Part shown: one piece after another, positions 12,541 to 13,224 of the stretch
How the letters are laid out: each line of letters begins with the position of its first letter
How positions within the stretch are numbered: the stretch's first letter is position 1
NCBI GenBank assembly: GCA_004556985.1
Contig: SFFC01000090.1
Coordinates: 1 to 13,224, forward strand
DNA: 13,224 bases
Direction of reading: 5' to 3'
Source of the DNA: Clostridiales bacterium
GTDB taxonomy: Bacteria; Bacillota; Clostridia; Christensenellales; Aristaeellaceae
Translations under genes and position numbers: made by a program
Notes under the pieces: generated by a model
What the model was told of the DNA's origin: nothing
Seen by the model: only the letters and a program-made list of their open reading frames with translations
Database searches by the model: none

Positions 12541-12779
12541 CGGCTTCAAGCCGCCGCGAAGCGAAGAAGGGAGTTTGAGGGATGAAATCCCTCAAGCAGG
12601 TTTGGGCGGCAGCCCAACGTTCCTATAAGTTCAAGAAAACGTAGTCTCAGAGCAGGCTGCAAAGCAGCCTACGATTGAGACGGGTTTGTTCCGCAAAGCA
12701 AGAATTCAGACGCGAATTCCTATAAGGGATGCTGCTTTTGAAAGCTCCCGGGGAAACGTTGGGGAATTCCATTCCCCAA
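12541..12779. other. Hairpin-rich spacer upstream of the thioredoxin-reductase-like gene
   Basis: At least five stems occur in a row: CGGCT/AGCCG (12541-12553), TTGAGGGAT/ATCCCTCAA (12575-12595, 9 bp), TTGGGC/GCCCAA (12602-12617), AGGCTGC/GCAGCCT (12654-12670) inside GTCTCA/TGAGAC (12644-12681), and TTGGGGAAT/ATTCCCCAA (12759-12779, 9 bp). TTCCTATAAG occurs twice, 98 bases apart (12620 and 12718). No gene, tRNA or known riboswitch was recognised, nor a clear promoter for the gene downstream. Confidence 0.7.
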
Positions 12780-12787
12780 ACCCCAGG

Positions 12788-12963
12788 GCAGGAGGGTCAG
12801 GGGGCGTTTCGATCAACCTCGCGAAATCGTCGCGAATGTGATTCGCTCCTTTTCGCTCGGGACGCTCCGCCTGCCTGCATCCCGCACAGCGGGCGACAGG
12901 CTCCGGTCCTCCTGAGACCCTCCTGCACCTCCCATTACCCCCTCGAAACGACCAGGGCTGTGG
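12788..12963. repeat. Dispersed palindromic element, copy B, with about 100-base insert
   Basis: The left block (GAGGGTCAGGGGGCGTTTCGAT, to about 12813, with one gap) and the right block ending gaaacgaccagggctgtg (12945-12962) match copy A at 8881-8963. Between them copy B has about 100 extra bases with their own small stems (CGCGA/TCGCG and CCCGC/GCGGG). An 11-base perfect inverted repeat, gcaggagggtc (12788-12798) and its complement (12916-12926), brackets most of the insert. CCAGGGC/GCCCTGG (12952-12969) forms another stem at the right end. Confidence 0.7.
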
Positions 12964-13031
12964 CCCTGGACCCGGGGCTGGTTCTCTGCTTTTTTGGATT
13001 GATGCAGGTTTTCCTCTAATTGCTTCTTAGA

Positions 13032-13054
13032 AAGGGAACGGTTGAGTTTCCCTT
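13032..13054 (-). terminator. Hairpin just after the GH65 stop codon
   Basis: AAGGGAA (13032-13038) pairs with TTCCCTT (13048-13054) over a nine-base loop, one base past the stop codon. In the minus direction it is followed by TCTAAG, so the U-tract is poor. Position makes it the likely end of the phosphorylase transcript. Confidence 0.5.
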
Positions 13055-13055
13055 C

Positions 13056-13224
13056 TTAGCTTCTCAGTTCAACCTTCTTGCCCTTGAGCGTGACCGTCAG
13101 CGGCTCGCCGGAGAGCAGCCTGAGGCCCGTGCTCTCGCGCGTGACGCTGACCTCGATCAGCCGTCCGCGATAGACGATCTTGAAGGCGTAGCCGTCCCAG
13201 CCGTCGGGCAGCTGCGGATCAAAG
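13056..13224 (-). CDS. C-terminal end of a GH65 disaccharide phosphorylase (partial)
   Basis: Only the last 55 residues are in the window. They read FDPQLPDGWDGYAFKIVYRG, then RLIEVSV, GLRLLSGEPLTVTLKGKK and end VELRS. This is the small beta-sandwich tail seen in glycoside hydrolase family 65 enzymes (maltose, trehalose, kojibiose and nigerose phosphorylases), where PxLPxxW and YRG are regular features. These enzymes cleave disaccharides with phosphate to give beta-glucose 1-phosphate and a sugar. Which sugar is used cannot be told from the tail. The gene continues beyond base 13224. Its stop is followed at once by a hairpin. Confidence 0.78.
   Translation of the reverse strand, partial: FDPQLPDGWDGYAFKIVYRGRLIEVSVTRESTGLRLLSGEPLTVTLKGKKVELRS

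Noticed and set aside
12729..13019. A 96-codon plus-strand open frame in the right-hand spacer
   Set aside because: It runs through hairpins and the dispersed element, with no ribosome site or recognisable domain.

Overview
The window looks like a chromosomal stretch from a GC-rich, strictly anaerobic, probably endospore-lineage Firmicute (Clostridia, gut or rumen type). The reasons are strong AGGAGG ribosome sites, sigma-A-type promoters, a BofC-like protein, a thioredoxin-reductase-like flavoprotein without the NADPH motifs, and GC-rich genes split by AT-richer, repeat-laden spacers. Genus cannot be read from the sequence. Every credible gene lies on the minus strand, so the text below runs from right to left, the direction of transcription.

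Right edge, 13224 to 11686. The last 55 residues of a GH65-type disaccharide phosphorylase end at 13056. A 542-base spacer full of hairpins and one copy of a dispersed palindromic element follows. Then comes a 275-residue thioredoxin-reductase-like flavoprotein.

Middle right, 11507 to 9020. An orphan 136-residue protein with a TTG start and a good promoter is followed 10 bases later by an RsmF-like rRNA cytosine methyltransferase. A RimJ/RimL-type acetyltransferase with its own -10 box comes next. The spacer 8764-9019 holds a strong hairpin and the second copy of the palindromic element.

Main operon, 8763 to 2770. Six genes are packed together: a broken Cof-type HAD phosphatase, an RluA-family pseudouridine synthase, two GT-C membrane glycosyltransferases, a YdcF/SanA-like DUF218 membrane protein and rsmG. 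Four of the five junctions are four-base ATGA stop/start overlaps, which suggests translational coupling. The operon mixes RNA modification with envelope glycan work.

Left part, 2769 to 1. A spacer carries a single copy of a 92-96 base repeat. A BofC-like exported protein with a probable TTG start follows, then a TetR-family regulator with its own promoter. A 566-base spacer holds a long hairpin, a duplicated 24-mer, three tandem copies of the 96-base repeat and a textbook promoter (TTGACA, 17 bases, TATAAT). That promoter drives a secreted FMN/FAD reductase of the fumarate-reductase flavoprotein family, which runs off the left edge.

No RNA gene, CRISPR array, transposase, phage gene or defence system was recognised. 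The most unusual material is non-coding: two dispersed repeat families, plus the internally deleted HAD gene.
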